Below the pieces are notes generated by a model that was not told where the DNA came from, searched no databases, and saw nothing but the letters and a program-made list of their open reading frames with translations. From Manduca sexta (lineage: Eukaryota > Arthropoda > Insecta > Lepidoptera > Sphingidae), in contig NC_051131.1 of assembly GCF_014839805.1 (NCBI RefSeq), positions 2,344,913-2,408,912 of the forward strand: a DNA stretch of 64,000 nt, in the 5' to 3' direction. The translations under genes and the position numbers were made by a program. Position 1 is the stretch's first letter. Each line of letters opens with the position of its first letter. Shown one piece after another: positions 1 through 13,560 of this stretch.

Positions 1-160
1 TGTTTTGTTGAATGGTTTCCTTTATAATACTATATAGACCCTTTAGTTTTGGTGTGAATATATTGTATAAATGTTAGGAGTCTAGCATGATAATTGTTAT
101 GTATTTATGATTTTAATACTAAATGTAACTAACATGGAATTTTAGATTGGTATTGTTGAA

Positions 161-373
161 TGCCTCGGTGGCATAGAAGTATTGTTTGATCTTCATCGTC
201 TACTACTACTACTTACGATACTTCATCATCGTTCTAAGGTCCGGGGTTAGAATCCCGGTTCGGGCAGTAATATTTTGTTTTTCTGCGCAGTATCAACACA
301 CTTGGCGAAAAGTGGGTGCCCTAGTTGCGCCTCTGCATACCCTTCGGGGATAAATGCGTGATGGTGTTTGTGT
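161..373 (+). mobile_element. tRNA-derived SINE (family A), internally deleted
   Basis: The left part is a tRNA-like head starting GCCTCGGTGGC and containing a B-box-like GGGTTAGAATCCCGG near 243-258. The body follows with the family's conserved segments, GGCGAAAAGTGGGTGCCC and CCTTCGGGGATAAATGCGTG, and a GT-rich tail. Compared with the fuller copy at 13286-13552, the stretch between the CAGTATCA motif and the ACACTTGGCG motif is missing, and the head carries a short CTA/TCATCA expansion. This is a retroposed Pol III-type element with no coding capacity. Family membership rests on at least five related copies in this window. Confidence 0.8.
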
Positions 374-1627
374 AATTCTGAAACTTCATACTGTATTGAC
401 ATGAGTGGAGAAGAAGTTTTCGACCTCTGGTGATACAACTTGTAAATGTAGTTATACATTCGTGATTCATTATAATAATATTTTCAACGCGTGAATGAAG
501 GCAATACTGCGAGTAAAACAGGCATGCATCTTAGAGGAAGTAATGGAGACGAAGAGGCCTCAGAAAAGAAGTCGTTATTGTCAACGTGAATAAATGCCTG
601 ATATGGCGATAGGCTCGCTCCATTTCACATAGTTCTTGAAAACTGGGTACCTTGATCGTACCTTTGTTTACCCCCTTGGGGATGATGGCATCATGTGTGT
701 GTGCGTCTGTATGGACGCGTGTGTGTGTAAATAAAAAAAAATACCACTGGTAGATCTAACTTCAGGTTTCCTACCTTTGGTTAACGATCGCTAAAATGTC
801 TCAGCAGTCTAGTCCGGTTTAAGAATGATTCATGCTAGATTGATCCGGGCTCGTTCCGCCCCGGGATGTGTCTCTATCCACCTCGACCCGCGGAGTATTA
901 TAATTCACTTCTTAAATTATAGATCGAGTATTGAGAGTGGTGCGCGTCACCTATTTATGGTTTTGTGTTGAATTAAGTTACTGAAGACGTCGTCTGAATG
1001 TCCTGTGATAAAAAGGAACATTGGAATCGTGTGTTTACCGGGGAAATACCTCATGGGGCAACCCAAGACATTCTCTACCTGTATACCAAATGTCTTTGAA
1101 ATCTGTAAATTGTTGGTGGTGTCATATTTCACTCAAATCTATCCAACGGTGTTTACATGGTGCGCTAATAAACATCTAAACATCCCAAATATACATAAAT
1201 ACGAATAAAAACCCCCACGCTTTTTATCATCTGTATCCACCCTCAATAAAAAAGGATAAAAGTTAGTTATCGATATGAATATGCAATTCAAAGCGCTTAT
1301 GAACTCTCATACAAACGAAAATAAATAACGCAAAAATGTTCTCGATGGAAGGTCGAATATATCGCGTACGTATGCAAATCTGTGGGCGAATCTCGTCGGG
1401 TAATCTCGTGTAATCCCGTCGGGGGCTGCGCTGGGCCAGCGCCCACAATTATTCACCGTGACATACGTGTTGGGCCAGCGTGACGACAAGCGATAAATAA
1501 GAGGTAAGGATCGGTGAGGGATGGACCCAGTGCAATATTTAGTGGTCGAAATGTTTTTCTGTGTAGAATTAAGGGTGTGATAATTAGTAATTTTATGCAC
1601 TGTCATCGGTTCATTTTTTATATTACA
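374..1627. other. Non-coding stretch with one SINE fragment
   Basis: I see no convincing gene here. The short open frames lack recognisable domains and overlap on both strands. A decayed SINE-A body with a GT-rich tail lies at 597-735. The rest is AT-rich unique-looking sequence with a slightly GC-richer patch at 1380-1510. Confidence 0.5.
597..735 (+). mobile_element. SINE family A fragment, diverged
   Basis: The fragment contains GATATGGCGATAGGCTCGCT, the family body motif, then a diverged middle and a TTGGGGATGATGGCATCATG segment leading into a GT-rich tail. The tRNA head is missing. It is clearly more diverged than the copies at 13.3 and 54.4 kb, so it is probably an older insertion. Confidence 0.65.
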
Positions 1628-1912
1628 CTAGTTGACCCGACAGACGTTGTCCTGTATTAACTATAAATTTGCTGCCCACATTATATCAATCGCTGATAGT
1701 TATGTCAACTGAGAGCTATGTAAAATTAATATTGTCGTTAAGTTCTCCTAATTTTTCTAATGTTCCGCACAACTTCCTAAATTTTGTCATTTATAAGATC
1801 CTGCTCCTGACAACAATTAATATAATAAAAAAAGAATTAGCGAAATTGTTCCACCCGTTCACGCGTGATGCGATGACCAAGGGAAATAGAGATTCATTTT
1901 TATATAAATAGA
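1628..1912 (-). mobile_element. Short non-autonomous Helitron (type with GTTGACCC 3' end)
   Basis: Read on the minus strand, the element begins TCTATTTATATAAAAATG and ends GGGTCAACTAG. It sits between an A (complement of 1913) and a T (complement of 1627). Helitrons characteristically start TC, end CTRR and insert between A and T. A related copy lies at 32278-32523 in the same orientation; both contain the CCGTTCACGCGTGATG segment next to the 5' end. It is 285 bp and non-coding. No clear 3' hairpin was confirmed by eye. Confidence 0.7.
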
Positions 1913-3070
1913 TACAAATAAATTAATATTGTAGAAGTTTGTAGTATAGAAATAAAAAAAAAAATATTGGATTATTGTAGTTAGGAATCGAAGCCATGAA
2001 CTCGCTAGTATCAAAACTATAGTATTAAACCAATCATGCGGCCATAAATTATGATATAAGTAATTTGAAATTGTTTATTAAAGTATTTATTTATTTCAAA
2101 TTGTAAATCTTAAAGTGTATTATACTGTGTGTGGGCCGTGGACTCCCTGCTACTTTCAAATCCATACCTGTATCGAAAAGTGGCGACGTGAAATTCAGCT
2201 AGGTTTTAAACAAACAACCGTACATTTTAACCACTAAAACGCTTCGACCAAAATAGTTTGTTTTATGTAACTATATATTACGTTTAAATAATTGCATATT
2301 AAAGTAAGTCAATCAGTCAGATTCCTGAAGCAATAATACTTGTCCACAAGAGCGACAAATCAGATTAATGATTTTTTATAGCAAATAAATAAATAAAAAT
2401 CCGTTTATTGCCTTATTATATATTTAGTACTTACATCTATTATTATTAAACACAGTAAAATTATAGAACTATAAGGGCAAGGGAAGCGGCTCAGTTCATG
2501 CTGGCCGGGACAGTACTTCCGAGCAGCGCTGGCATTCAGCCTCTTTTAAACTTCCGTAGGTGTTATGTGTTATGTGTTTCGTATGTGTAAGGTTTTCACT
2601 TTCACTTTTCCTTCTAAAACACTGCAAATACAGAGTCGACAAGCGAGAGACGTATCCCTCTATAGTCACTGCTTTTCATTAATCGGCTTACATCCTCCTC
2701 CATCCTTGATCAAGGAAAAACACTTCGCAGTCAGGATTACCACAAACCATGCGTAATCAGACGTAATAATATCTAGTATTCTTCGCAATCCTCTCGAATT
2801 CGTACACAGAATATATTTCGTCGCACATTATTCAAGATTCAAGAACCTCTCCTCTAAGACGGTGCAATACGCGCATTTATAATTTTAAGTCCCGAGGCGT
2901 TACTATTGTCTATGTGTATTAACTGTGCTGTCGAGAACTAGCCTCAGGCTGAAAGGGTAGATAGAGGTCAAAGTTGTTTAAATCTGTTTTCAATGTTATG
3001 TGTGATTGTTTGAGTTTAATTTTATTTTTCCTAGAATAGCTATGTGGGATTTAAAAAAACATGAATATTT
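1913..3070. other. Non-coding AT-rich stretch
   Basis: No supported gene or recognised repeat. Short open frames occur in all frames without protein-like composition. Confidence 0.45.
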
Positions 3071-3389
3071 CATCATCATCATCAGCCCTGTATTATATAC
3101 CGTCCCACTGCTGGGCACGGGCCTCCTCTACTACTGAGAGGGATGAGGCCTAAGTCTACCATGCTGGCCTAGTGCGGATTGGTAGACTTCACACACCCTC
3201 AAAATTCCTATAGAGAACTTCTCAGGCATGCATGTTTGCCCACAATGTTTTCCTTCACCGTTAAAGCAAGCGATAATTCACAAAGAATATACACATATTT
3301 TTTTTAGAAAACTGAGAGGTGTGTACACTTTTGAACCTGCGGACTTTTGTCTCGGCAGTCCGTTCCACACCCAACTAGGTTATCACCGA
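3071..3389 (-). mobile_element. tRNA-derived SINE (family B), near full length
   Basis: Read on the minus strand, it starts with a tRNA-like head (A-box-like ATAACCTAGTTGGG, then GCAGGTTCAAAAG in the B-box position). It continues through a conserved body containing AACGGTGAAGGAAAACATTG, and ends in a tail of ATG/TGA triplets (CATCATCATCATCAG on the plus strand). Other copies are at 15471-15770 (plus) and 30011-30219 (minus). Retroposed and non-coding; the 103-residue open frame across it is incidental. Confidence 0.8.
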
Positions 3390-4834
3390 TTTTTATTGAA
3401 TATTTACTGGATTAGAAATCAATATCTCACATCTCATTTTCTTGTTTACGGAATTATAACTTACCTATATTTTGTGCAACATTTGCGCGTCCATGTTGCG
3501 TGGCACTGTCCCGTGCTCGAAGGGTTAAAAAACTTATAACTCGAGCTGTATCCGCGTTATTAATCTGTGTCGTCTGGACGCGCCTTGCTCAGGTGTCTCG
3601 ACTGCGGGGGAACTGGCTAGCGTTACTAATGGTACCTGAACCTAGTATTCTTTACTGTTCCATTCATGAGAAGACTGTCTGCATTATATTTTGGCGTTAC
3701 ATTACAAATCTACTAAATCTACCATCCATTTTTTTGTGAATTAAGTATGCACAAATAAATAAAATATCGTATAATGAGGATGTATATTATAAAATTATAA
3801 TCTATACTGCGATCTTTAATTTAACGTGTTTTTTATGGAGTCATAAGTAGATGGTAATCCACAAATCACGTTCTATTTGGATGTAATATTACAGTTGTAC
3901 GATACTTGTAAACGCGTTGGTAGCTGTAACACAAGTTAAATATTACTTTTAAGCGAAAATTTAATCTTGAAAGAATTATATTTTGAAAATCGTGGTAGTG
4001 GTTCAGATGTAAAGCCCTTTATTCAGTGAAAGCAAAAGTATTGCCAGAATTAGTGGTGAGTTATAGGGCCGGCCGCCCGGACGCCCTCGGGACGTCGGGA
4101 GCGTTCGTTCGGCAATAAAACTAAAAAACTGCCACTACCTACCTACACTGACTTTTAGAGCGCTTGTCCACAGCCACCGTCCCTCAGAATATTTCGGGAC
4201 TTCGAAGATTGGTCGTATTTCATACATCGTTGTATATAAAAGTGGTTTATATTCTTAGTTCAATATTTACTGACGCAGTCAATTTCGGTTTTAGTAGACA
4301 AGCTAAGATAAGCTTTGTATTACTCATATATCCCCCCATCATAGAATCAGGGCGGTAGTAACAATCTACTGTCAAGCATGGTAACTGAGAAAATAGAGTA
4401 GCGTTGGTTCGGAATTATTATAATAATTAATTAATCATTAATGCTACCTTAACTATTTATTTCCATTGTTAGCGTCCTTTTTACCTGCCAGTCCACTGGG
4501 ACTTAATATTATGAACTGAATAAATTGTTATTTTCTTTACTTTTTAACTGTCATAGGTGCCTGCAATATGCCTACGTGATCACTTTGTTCATAATCTCAT
4601 TTTTTGGGTCGGCAGTGGTGGACAATCGCTCTTAGTAATGCACGTGATAGCTGCAAAAATGTACATATATTTCGGCAGTAAAATTTGTATTGGCACTTTA
4701 AACCTTTCACCGTTGAAATGTAAAGTGACTGCACTGAAATTGGAACCGTTAGTATGTACAAAGTTCAAATAAAATTTCCAAAAGTTATGGTAGAATTTGT
4801 ATTACGTCAACATGTTAAGCCTATTAGCATGATT
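3390..4834. other. Non-coding stretch
   Basis: No gene is supported. A GC-rich patch around 4066-4115 stands out from AT-rich surroundings but has no reading frame or motif I recognise. Confidence 0.4.
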
Positions 4835-5028
4835 AGCCAGTATAACTACTGGTCATAATGAAACTTAACATCTCAAGTCTCAGGATGGCGAGCGGAGTGG
4901 AATACCAAACTATACATTGTAATTCAAGGTGTTGGATGGTGTTTCTACTGTTTATGGGCGATCGTATCGCTTATCTTCAGGCGAATGGCAAGCTCGTCTC
5001 GTCATTCAAGCAGCAATAAAAAAAATAT
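4835..5028 (+). repeat. Dispersed repeat (family C), A-rich 3' end
   Basis: Closely matches 31025-31207. Both contain AAGGTGTTGGATGGTGTTTC, then CTACTGTTTATGGGCG, and end in AATAAAAAA-type A-rich tails after a CAGGCGAAYGGYAARCTCGT segment. A fragment with the same segment is at 14287-14325. The orientation and A-rich end suggest a retroposed SINE-like element or a LINE 3' end, but no tRNA head is visible. Confidence 0.65.
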
Positions 5029-8000
5029 ATATTTAACCTGAGAGTCGCTTTCCCCGAAAATCAGAATAAACCACAATTATGATTTTTTCATCTTGTGTAC
5101 AGTATAGAAAACATCGCATAATTATTCTCTAACAACGTAAAAAATCGAAATCCAAACAAAAAACTAATCATTCTTTCCAATTACCATCGGCCAGTCCAAC
5201 CTCTTCAGTATCGGCTATCCGCTGCTTCAATTGACGTGTAAAAAACTCGACGCGACGATTTCGAGAGCTCCCCGCCCATTTATTTGATGGCCATTTTTTC
5301 ACCTATTGGTCAATTCCGGTTTTTAATTCATATTGTTGTTGATTTCATTTTACACGTATCCTAAGATGGTAGTTACTACGCTGCATAAAATTATATGCCC
5401 TAGTGGCCATATCAAGCGTTATATTTACTTTTTTGTGAATGTACTTCCGGAATCTGACCGGCATAATTCTGTTGACTTGCAGAGAATCGTCTGTCGTCAA
5501 TCAACACTCTATCTGCTTCCCATTTCACAAATAATAGAGCCGTGGAGTCACTTGGCGTGCCTATATATATAAAAAAAAATACTTTTTGGCTATTCACCTG
5601 AGGTGGAACTAACTTCCTCAAATATTTCACACTATGCACGTTGTCACTAATGTAGTGATGTCGTACTTTAGCCTAAATTTAACTATCTTATGAATATCTG
5701 ATAGTTATTACACGAGAGAAACTGTAAGCTGTAAGTCATTAAACAGCGGGTGCATATTAAAACTACAGGAGAAATGAACCAGTCCAGGGTCGGCCGGCGT
5801 TAGCGAGCCTTGGCCTCAAACACCAAGTCTAGTCACAAACCAGCCGTGCCGTGGCGTGGCCTCACCGATTCTTGTTACTTGAATGACGAATATGTTAATC
5901 TTACTGGTTGTGGGTTTCTTTAATACGAGCTGATAATACATGCAATTCGCTTATGTGATCGCTTATCGCACGACTATCCAGAAATATTAACATTAGCAGT
6001 ACAGGGAAAATAAAAAGTACTGCGCTCATCATCAGCTGTTTAAACAGTATTCGGCAAGCATTCCTAACAGGTACCAACAGTCTCTTACTTCCCAGAGATT
6101 TGTCTACTAAAATACAATTACAATTACAATCTATTTGTTTTATTATAAATATTTTATTCTAACATTATTCAGTAAAATTTTTGAATCTAGCATCGGAATT
6201 GCAATAACGAACATTAACAGTATTCATATAAAAATATACAGCGATCATTTTGTGCGCAGGCTGCAGCCCCCTTGGAGTTTGTGCCGTATCATTGTGATTG
6301 GTCTAGAGACTAACTCACGTTTTGGTCTCAAGAAATCACAAACATTATAATCAAATACACGCCTTCGTGTCGTGTTTATTATACCAATTTTCAGGGGGTC
6401 AGCACACGTTCCTGTCCCCGCCCTGCCCCTGAACGGCTGCATGCGTAAAACTTTATTGTTCATTTTGTTGCTCCCGCATTACAGGTACAGCATTCAAGAA
6501 AATTCAATTTAACGTAACTGGAACATCCATCAACCGTGTTATTAGCAATAAGGTTATTTTGGTTTTATGCTTCCCTTATTATCATGCAAATGAAGGCCAG
6601 GTGTTTAGATGACTAAAACTCTTACTTTTTTACATTTAAACAGTTGGTAATGTTGATTGTCGACATTTGGAAAGGTATAATTGTGATAAAGTTGGGTAAG
6701 TGCTATCATCTCGGCCTCAAATTGAGGTTCTGTTACTAACTCATAAAGCAATGTAGAACGTATTATGGTATCGATAGATAATGTCCTTTGCATGTACAAT
6801 GTCGCCTGTGACGATGTATATATCAGGACATTGTAGTTAGTGTAATTATTTGGTGTATTAGATATTATGACATTTTAACTTCCAATATCTCAGATGATGA
6901 GGGTAATATCGTGCCATGCAGTGCTGTGTCATAAAATTATGGCGGTGTTTCTGCAGTTTATGGGTGTGATTATCAACCGGGTGTCGTTGTGTTGTTATTA
7001 AATTGTATTATAGAAGAGGAAAACTTCTTTCACGCTATTCTTCTTTTAAGCTATCTGGAGTTCATTTCGTTTGCCATCAGATGCAGTGGGGTAATATGGG
7101 CATGACCATATTAAAAAAAAAACAATAATCCTCGATATATAAACGTTACTTGGATGGATTCGTTATTTTTTTTCTATTACAACTAAAGGCTCATATCTTT
7201 ATTTCTGGTTGGCTTTTAGCCTACCCCTTTAAAGACACGTACATTTAACATGAGTTTATGTAAAACTGGTGCAAAGTTGGCATCCTCATATTGTTTACGA
7301 CGATTTGCATTCTCGTATCTCTGTCAGAATGTGGTTTTCATAGTCAGCCAAATTCAGTTCAATCCATTTCATCTCGGCATGATGGGTTGGCCAGGTCCCA
7401 AAGTTTTATTGGTGCGCTAAATAAGTGCTTCTGAAATATGGAAGAGTGGAGTGGGTATTGTTTGCGGTACTCAGAGCAATTTCCCACTCAGAAATTAATC
7501 GATGGCCATATTTCATCTTTATTATTATTGATAGGAACGAAGTCTTCGTAACTCAGTTTATCATACATAACTTGGTTTACAATAAAGGCTTTAATATGTA
7601 CCTTACGTTACATTTTACTACGGCTAGCAATTTTGGTACTAATTTATACATCCGTACAATCTTAATTGTTGCTTTAACAAAGCAACAAAATTTTTGATCA
7701 TCTTTACCGAGAGCCAAAACCACATAGGGTACAATCGCGGTACTGGAATCTGGAAATGGATAAAACTATCTTTCCTATATCTGTGCTGAGGCCAAAACAT
7801 GCGCTTCGTTTAGTAGTCATACTCTCGATGTGCAATACCAGCATGCTCGGGCCGTGAAACGCAGAAAATATAGTAAAATCGTTTTATGAAACCGGCATCG
7901 ACTCCGCAAACGCTGCTCTCTGCAATCTCAGTACTGCTGTTTTCCAGATAAAGATTTCAACGGAACAATATTAGATAAAGAAGCTATTGCTTGAAGATAA

Positions 8001-11000
8001 TATTGACTTATTAGAATACTAGGCTTTTTTATGATTACCTACCTAGTAAGTAGGGAATATATCTATGTTTTGCATATGTGAGAAATCAGATTTATATGTA
8101 ATTTATGTAGTTTTACGCACCTGTCGCATGATGGCGTTATTCTGAGCAGTTATGACAAACCCTTTTTAAAATCTTTCCTTGCATTTTTTTAGTTGTATAT
8201 CTGATTATTTTAGTGATATTATTAATACAGAAACGAGTATCAAAACTCAGTGCTTTAATTCGTAAATCTCCTTTAGCATACATTTAAAAATCTCTATACA
8301 TCTATTTGAAATATACTAATTTATCAGTATTGTCAAATCAAAATGACACCTCAAAATAGTAACAGCATGATCTATATTACGAAGTTCTAAATATCGAGCA
8401 GTACCGAGAATAGCTGAGTCCGCTTGAACGATCCTGACTATCGCCCGAGACCGATGGGGAATTAAATCAATTAAAACTTTTTGTTATAATACCAACCCTT
8501 AACCCACCAATCTCCATTAGTCGGAGTGAAACGTGCAGTGCGACTAAATTTAATACCTTCCTTGATTGTAATAAAAAGGCTTTTCGTTGGTATAAATGGA
8601 GTGCAGTTTTTTGATTTTGGCTCCCGACCTTTTCTGTTTGCAACTTGGCAAAACACTGCTTTAGTTGCTTCTTTGCATATTGTTTTCATATCCGCTATCA
8701 TTAGTACTACCATTTCCATTTTAATTATTATTTGGTTGAGCCTTGAGCAAAGACCCCAGTTTCTCATAGTTCAAGGATCTGGCTTTTAATTCACTAAGCT
8801 CGCTTAAATAATCATTAGGCGAGTCGGTAAATATACTTAACCCCGCAATCGACAAATTTGTGCCTGTGTGTCTCCCGCGCGGCCTACTTCGCACACGTTT
8901 GTGTAAACAACGGGAATGTATGGTTAATTAGTTTCGGAACTAATTCGCGATGAGTTCGTAACAAATAATATTTCAATCAGACTGTATCTGAAAGTTTTGT
9001 GGGTAACCTAGATAGACTCATCATGTTTTTGGCAATTTCTTCAAATCTAGGCCCCATATATTGTTTGGGTTGTGAACTGTGATATTTAAGGTTTCAATTT
9101 AAATTTTGGACAACGTTGGTCCTTGACTTTTGTGAGTTTTATTTAAAAAAAACATCGTTTCAAATATCGATATGTCCGATTTGAAAACGGTATGTGAATA
9201 ATCTCTCCACGTAATATCAAGATTTTAGGTCTAAGTTTATATGGCGAAAAAGCTAATATTATAGTTCTTAGTTCGAGGTGTTTTACTATCTGGGTCAGCT
9301 GGTGTCCCTTTTATGACGAAAGTCCCTCAAAAGTAATATTATATTACAATTCCTCATTACTATTCTCCCTCGAATAAAAACTAAAATTGTAAACTAAAAA
9401 ACAGGCGTAGCTATTTTCTTTTCACACATTTTCACAAACCAAAATTCCAAAATTTAATCAACTTTGCATACGCATCCTTTCCAACTAACTTCAAATGGCA
9501 TAGCTATTGGAACTATGCGGTTGGTATTGCATACAAGATTGCGTTGGGTGTATAGGAGGGAGAGATAGGAGGGGGTCTAATCCAGCTGTATTGGACCGCA
9601 GCGGTAGGTCTATCAACGCATATGGTCCATGTCTGTTGCGAACACATTCGTACACACTGCTGTTTAGAGTCAGCAGCCATTTAATTTTGGAGTTCAAACG
9701 TATAGATTATTTTCTGTTATCTTTTGCATATAGAAAAGTTCTTACCATTGATCTAGTGGTGGTTTATATGGGCTTTTGCCCAGGGAGTTCTAGGTATAAT
9801 GTATGCAGAATATTATTTTCCATAGATAATTTTATTTCTAGTTAGATGTGACCAGATAACTTAAAAACAAGGATACTTTTTCTCAGAGTCCTTATCAATA
9901 ACAATTCGAATTTAAAAGTGTTTACTCATTAGTTGTAATAACTTAGTAACAAATTCCACCGACACCTTTCATACGAGTGTTGGTAAAACTCAACAATATT
10001 TCCTTTGGAATAGATTTTGATCGATTTATTTTTTCTTGCCTACGGTGTTAGGGAACCTGCAGATATAATAATACCATTTCCAAAAACATTGTCTAGACAT
10101 TTTTATACGATATTATTTTACGAAACTTAAAATATGCCAGAAATTCTGATAGTTTAGGTAAACATTATGTATAACTTCGTAAAACTGGATCTTTTGATAT
10201 GAAAGAATTATAATAATACTAAATATTAGGAAAAGCAGCAAAATGTGTAGGAGCCAGCGATGTTATCAGAGCGAGTTGCGGGAACAAAATGCTAAATTTT
10301 GACATATTAACACACGTATTCGACATTATGGGGTAGGTAAAATCGCGACTAGGGCATCATACTTGGATGTCATAGTTTACCTGGAAATAAACTGCAATTT
10401 CAGACAACTAAGTGTGTTTTTTGGAATCGTAAAACACAAATTTTATTTGCCCTAACTAGGAATTAGTTTTGAATCTCAAACTTCGCAATTTACAATCAAC
10501 TACATTACCAATAGATCAATAAATAACTATTGTAAGTACGTATATATACTATAAATAGTATCACACCTCTATCGCATACGAATAGGCAAAGAATATGTAT
10601 TGCCATTTTGCTCGATTCTGGTAAATTTCTTTAATATTTATCAATATTCTACATGTGACTAACGGAAAGTAATGAAATGTTCTAAGTTCGTGTGAACAAT
10701 AAATCACAATTCACATTGTATTGCAGCGACTTGAATCTTCGCAACTCTCTGATTAACACGCGTTTATACGCACAATACGCTGACTTGCAATAGATCAACG
10801 AGATAGATTCGTATCGAGCGCTGATTACCATACATACAAGCTCACGTTAGTATCCCTGCGGGGTGAACAGAAATGCAACTAGTGGCCTACAGTCCATTGA
10901 ACTTTCACGCGCACTGATACATGAAGTCACAAATGTGTAGAATATGCGGTAGTACTGTTAAACAAATAAATACTTACGTTTATCAAAATTATTTCTCCAC

Positions 11001-13285
11001 TGAATAAAGAATAAACTCAAAAAATCTTGTTTTCTTTACTTTGGATAAAGAAAAGGTTTCAATTAAACGGAATGTGTTTCAGTGATTTGTTTTCAATACA
11101 TTCAAGCATTTTTGTGGCCGAATATAAGAAACATTTCTTGCATACGAGAATCCTATTTTATCTACCCTTGCTCAAGAAGTTATCTGTGGGTACAAAATAT
11201 TTCAAGTATTCTCTCATATTGATACATGGCGAAAGAGAGCCGATTTATCATTACCGAATATCTATGTATACATCAATGTCCAGGCTTCAACAACTCCCCT
11301 TTGTTACACGATAAAGTATGCGTCTTCTTCCCTATACAATGATTAATGTGTCTTTCTTGCGAACATGCTCAAAAGTTCATGCTTCATTAGTTTGATTCTA
11401 CGTTGAATCTCAAAAATGTATGCGAGCATTTTGATATGTTTTGATTGATTTTACTGGTGTTCTAGAAATTGTTTATAACGAAAGTAAAGTTATGTTTCTA
11501 AATGAGGAATGAAATAATCGAGGTAATACGGCGGCTGTGCATGTTTCATACTTTTAGATATACAACATGATCATTTTATACGTTTTATGGTGTGTGGAAT
11601 TTAAATTGTAGTATTATTGATCCTACTTATAAAAATACTCGCGAATTGTAAACACTCACGCCTTTCAACCCCTAACGGTAAAGTGGAGGCGCTATTAGTG
11701 CCCCAACTTTCCCCTAATATTATTTTCAGCTACAGAATCCAATCCTTATCCTAATCAGAGAGTAAATCAAAATCATAACCTCGTACAGGCTCCTACAGCC
11801 CTGATACGATGCAACTAGACCCATGAACCGATACAAGTGCTCACAATTTGTTCAGGATTGGAGTGGATCCGCCTATGTCATCGAACGAAAACTAGTTTAA
11901 ACAACCTAAAGGACATTAGCCCGTTGTAGTTCTAATTAGTTCGTTATCCTTCTAACAGTATAGAATAGCCCCGAATTGGTTCGTGTGTCAGTTTTAAGTC
12001 AAATCTGTTCGGCGGTTTCTGCCCCTATTTTTAACGAAAATTTTCACCAAGCATTTATAACATTAGCAAGATTAAGTCTTTAGAACACAAAAAATGGCAA
12101 CAGGCTTAATATTTTTTGCTTAAAATATATTGTTTCAGTAACGCAGCAATTATTCAGGAAGGGCTTTTTATATTAGGTTTGCGTTCACTCGGTTTCCGAG
12201 CCCTCTTTGTCTTCAGTCCCTTTATTCCAGTTTTTAACGTCCTATAAAGTCTAGTATAAGTACCTAGTTTGATGAATGACGGCCTAATTTACAGAGGACA
12301 GAGACCTCGGATTTCCTTCCAGGATTTTTTATTCATGCTTTCTTAATTTTTTTGACAAACGGCCTGGATTTCCAATTCGTTGAAAGCAGCATCGGGTAAA
12401 GCAACGATCTTTATGTATTACGGCCTTTAACGTAAATAATATTAATGAAACGATTTGCTTAACATTTGTAAATAAAAACGAAGTAAGTAGGCTTTTAGAA
12501 AATTTTCAAATCTTTTTAAGTTGTATTATGCTGCGTAAGCAACAAGGTCAAGACGTCTTTACACTACACAAGACGTAAGAATCACAGCCTCCACTACAAA
12601 TGAGATGTGTCAAAGCTTTCTTCAGCTGAATGATGTGTGTGACAGATCTATATCTTTATGTAAATTTCAATTTACTTAAAATTTAATAAAAAAAATAAAC
12701 TAACAGTTCTTTAAAACCATCTGAAAGCTATTTTTCAGATACGACTTTATTACAATATCGAAATTCAAGTCAGATATGAAATTTTTGATGAGACGTCTGG
12801 AGACAGGCCATGCACGTACATTTGTGTGCAAATATGATCATTGATATGCAAAGGTCCGGCATACGTACGGTACGTTGGTTGTAATCTGGTGCCGGCGCGT
12901 GTAATCCATGTACCGTTTTGTGATGTATCAAGTAGATTGACCTTTTTCGTGAAATGCTGATTTGGGTATCGACTGTCGCCATATATTGTGTTGCCAATTT
13001 GGAACTGCTTCTATTGAAAAGGAAAGTTACGAGGTTCTTTGTGTAACAGTAAATCTTTGTGCTGAAAGGCTTAGATGAGCTCGTACAAAAGTCTGGAATA
13101 GAAAGTGGGATGTTCGGGATGCAGATGTCTCTCATAAAACATGATTTTTAAATAAGGGAACGAGATAGGGCAGACAGCTTTCAATAAATATTATTCGGAT
13201 ATAATTTATTAACGATTGTAAATCGTATGAAAATTAGTTATCGTCTAAATACCTTCGTTTGTTTATTGCCTTTTCATTTATTTTC
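5029..13285. other. Long non-coding AT-rich region
   Basis: About 8 kb with no supportable gene. Features inside are weak: a family-C-like remnant near 6945-7117, a coding-like but interrupted minus-strand stretch at 8470-8960 (see findings), a GC-richer patch at 9500-9690, and short SINE-like fragments near 10835-10920 and 11655-11710. The 121-residue open frame on the minus strand at 12770-13135 has no recognisable domain, and I do not call it a gene. Confidence 0.45.
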
Positions 13286-13552
13286 TATACACACACACAC
13301 ACACCATCGCGCATTTATCCCCGAAGGAGTATGCAGAGGTGCAACCAGGGCACCTACTTTTCGCCGAGTCTGTTCCGCCCCAGGATGCGATAGGGGGCGA
13401 GTCTATCGCCATATTAGGCACAAATTCCAGACTCCAGGCTGATACTGAGTAGATAAACCCAAATATCATTTTGCCCGACCTGGGATTCGAACCCAGGACC
13501 TCAGAGCGCTGCCGTAGCGCGCATGTAGTACAACTGCGCCACCGAGGCAGTC
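13286..13552 (-). mobile_element. tRNA-derived SINE (family A), full length with target duplication
   Basis: Best copy of family A in the window. On the minus strand the tRNA-like head reads GCCTCGGTGGCGCAGTTG (A box) and GGGTTCGAATCCCAGG (B box). The conserved body follows, including TTCGGGGATAAATGCGCGAT, and then a (GT)n tail, seen as ACACAC repeats at the left edge. The 8-bp sequence TTATTTTC flanks it at 13278-13285 and 13553-13560, consistent with a target-site duplication. The head could fool a tRNA finder, but it is part of the SINE. Confidence 0.85.
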
Positions 13553-13560
13553 TTATTTTC

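Noticed and set aside
12770..13135. 121-residue minus-strand open frame as a gene
   Set aside because: No domain, signal peptide or promoter; composition ordinary for AT-rich non-coding DNA.
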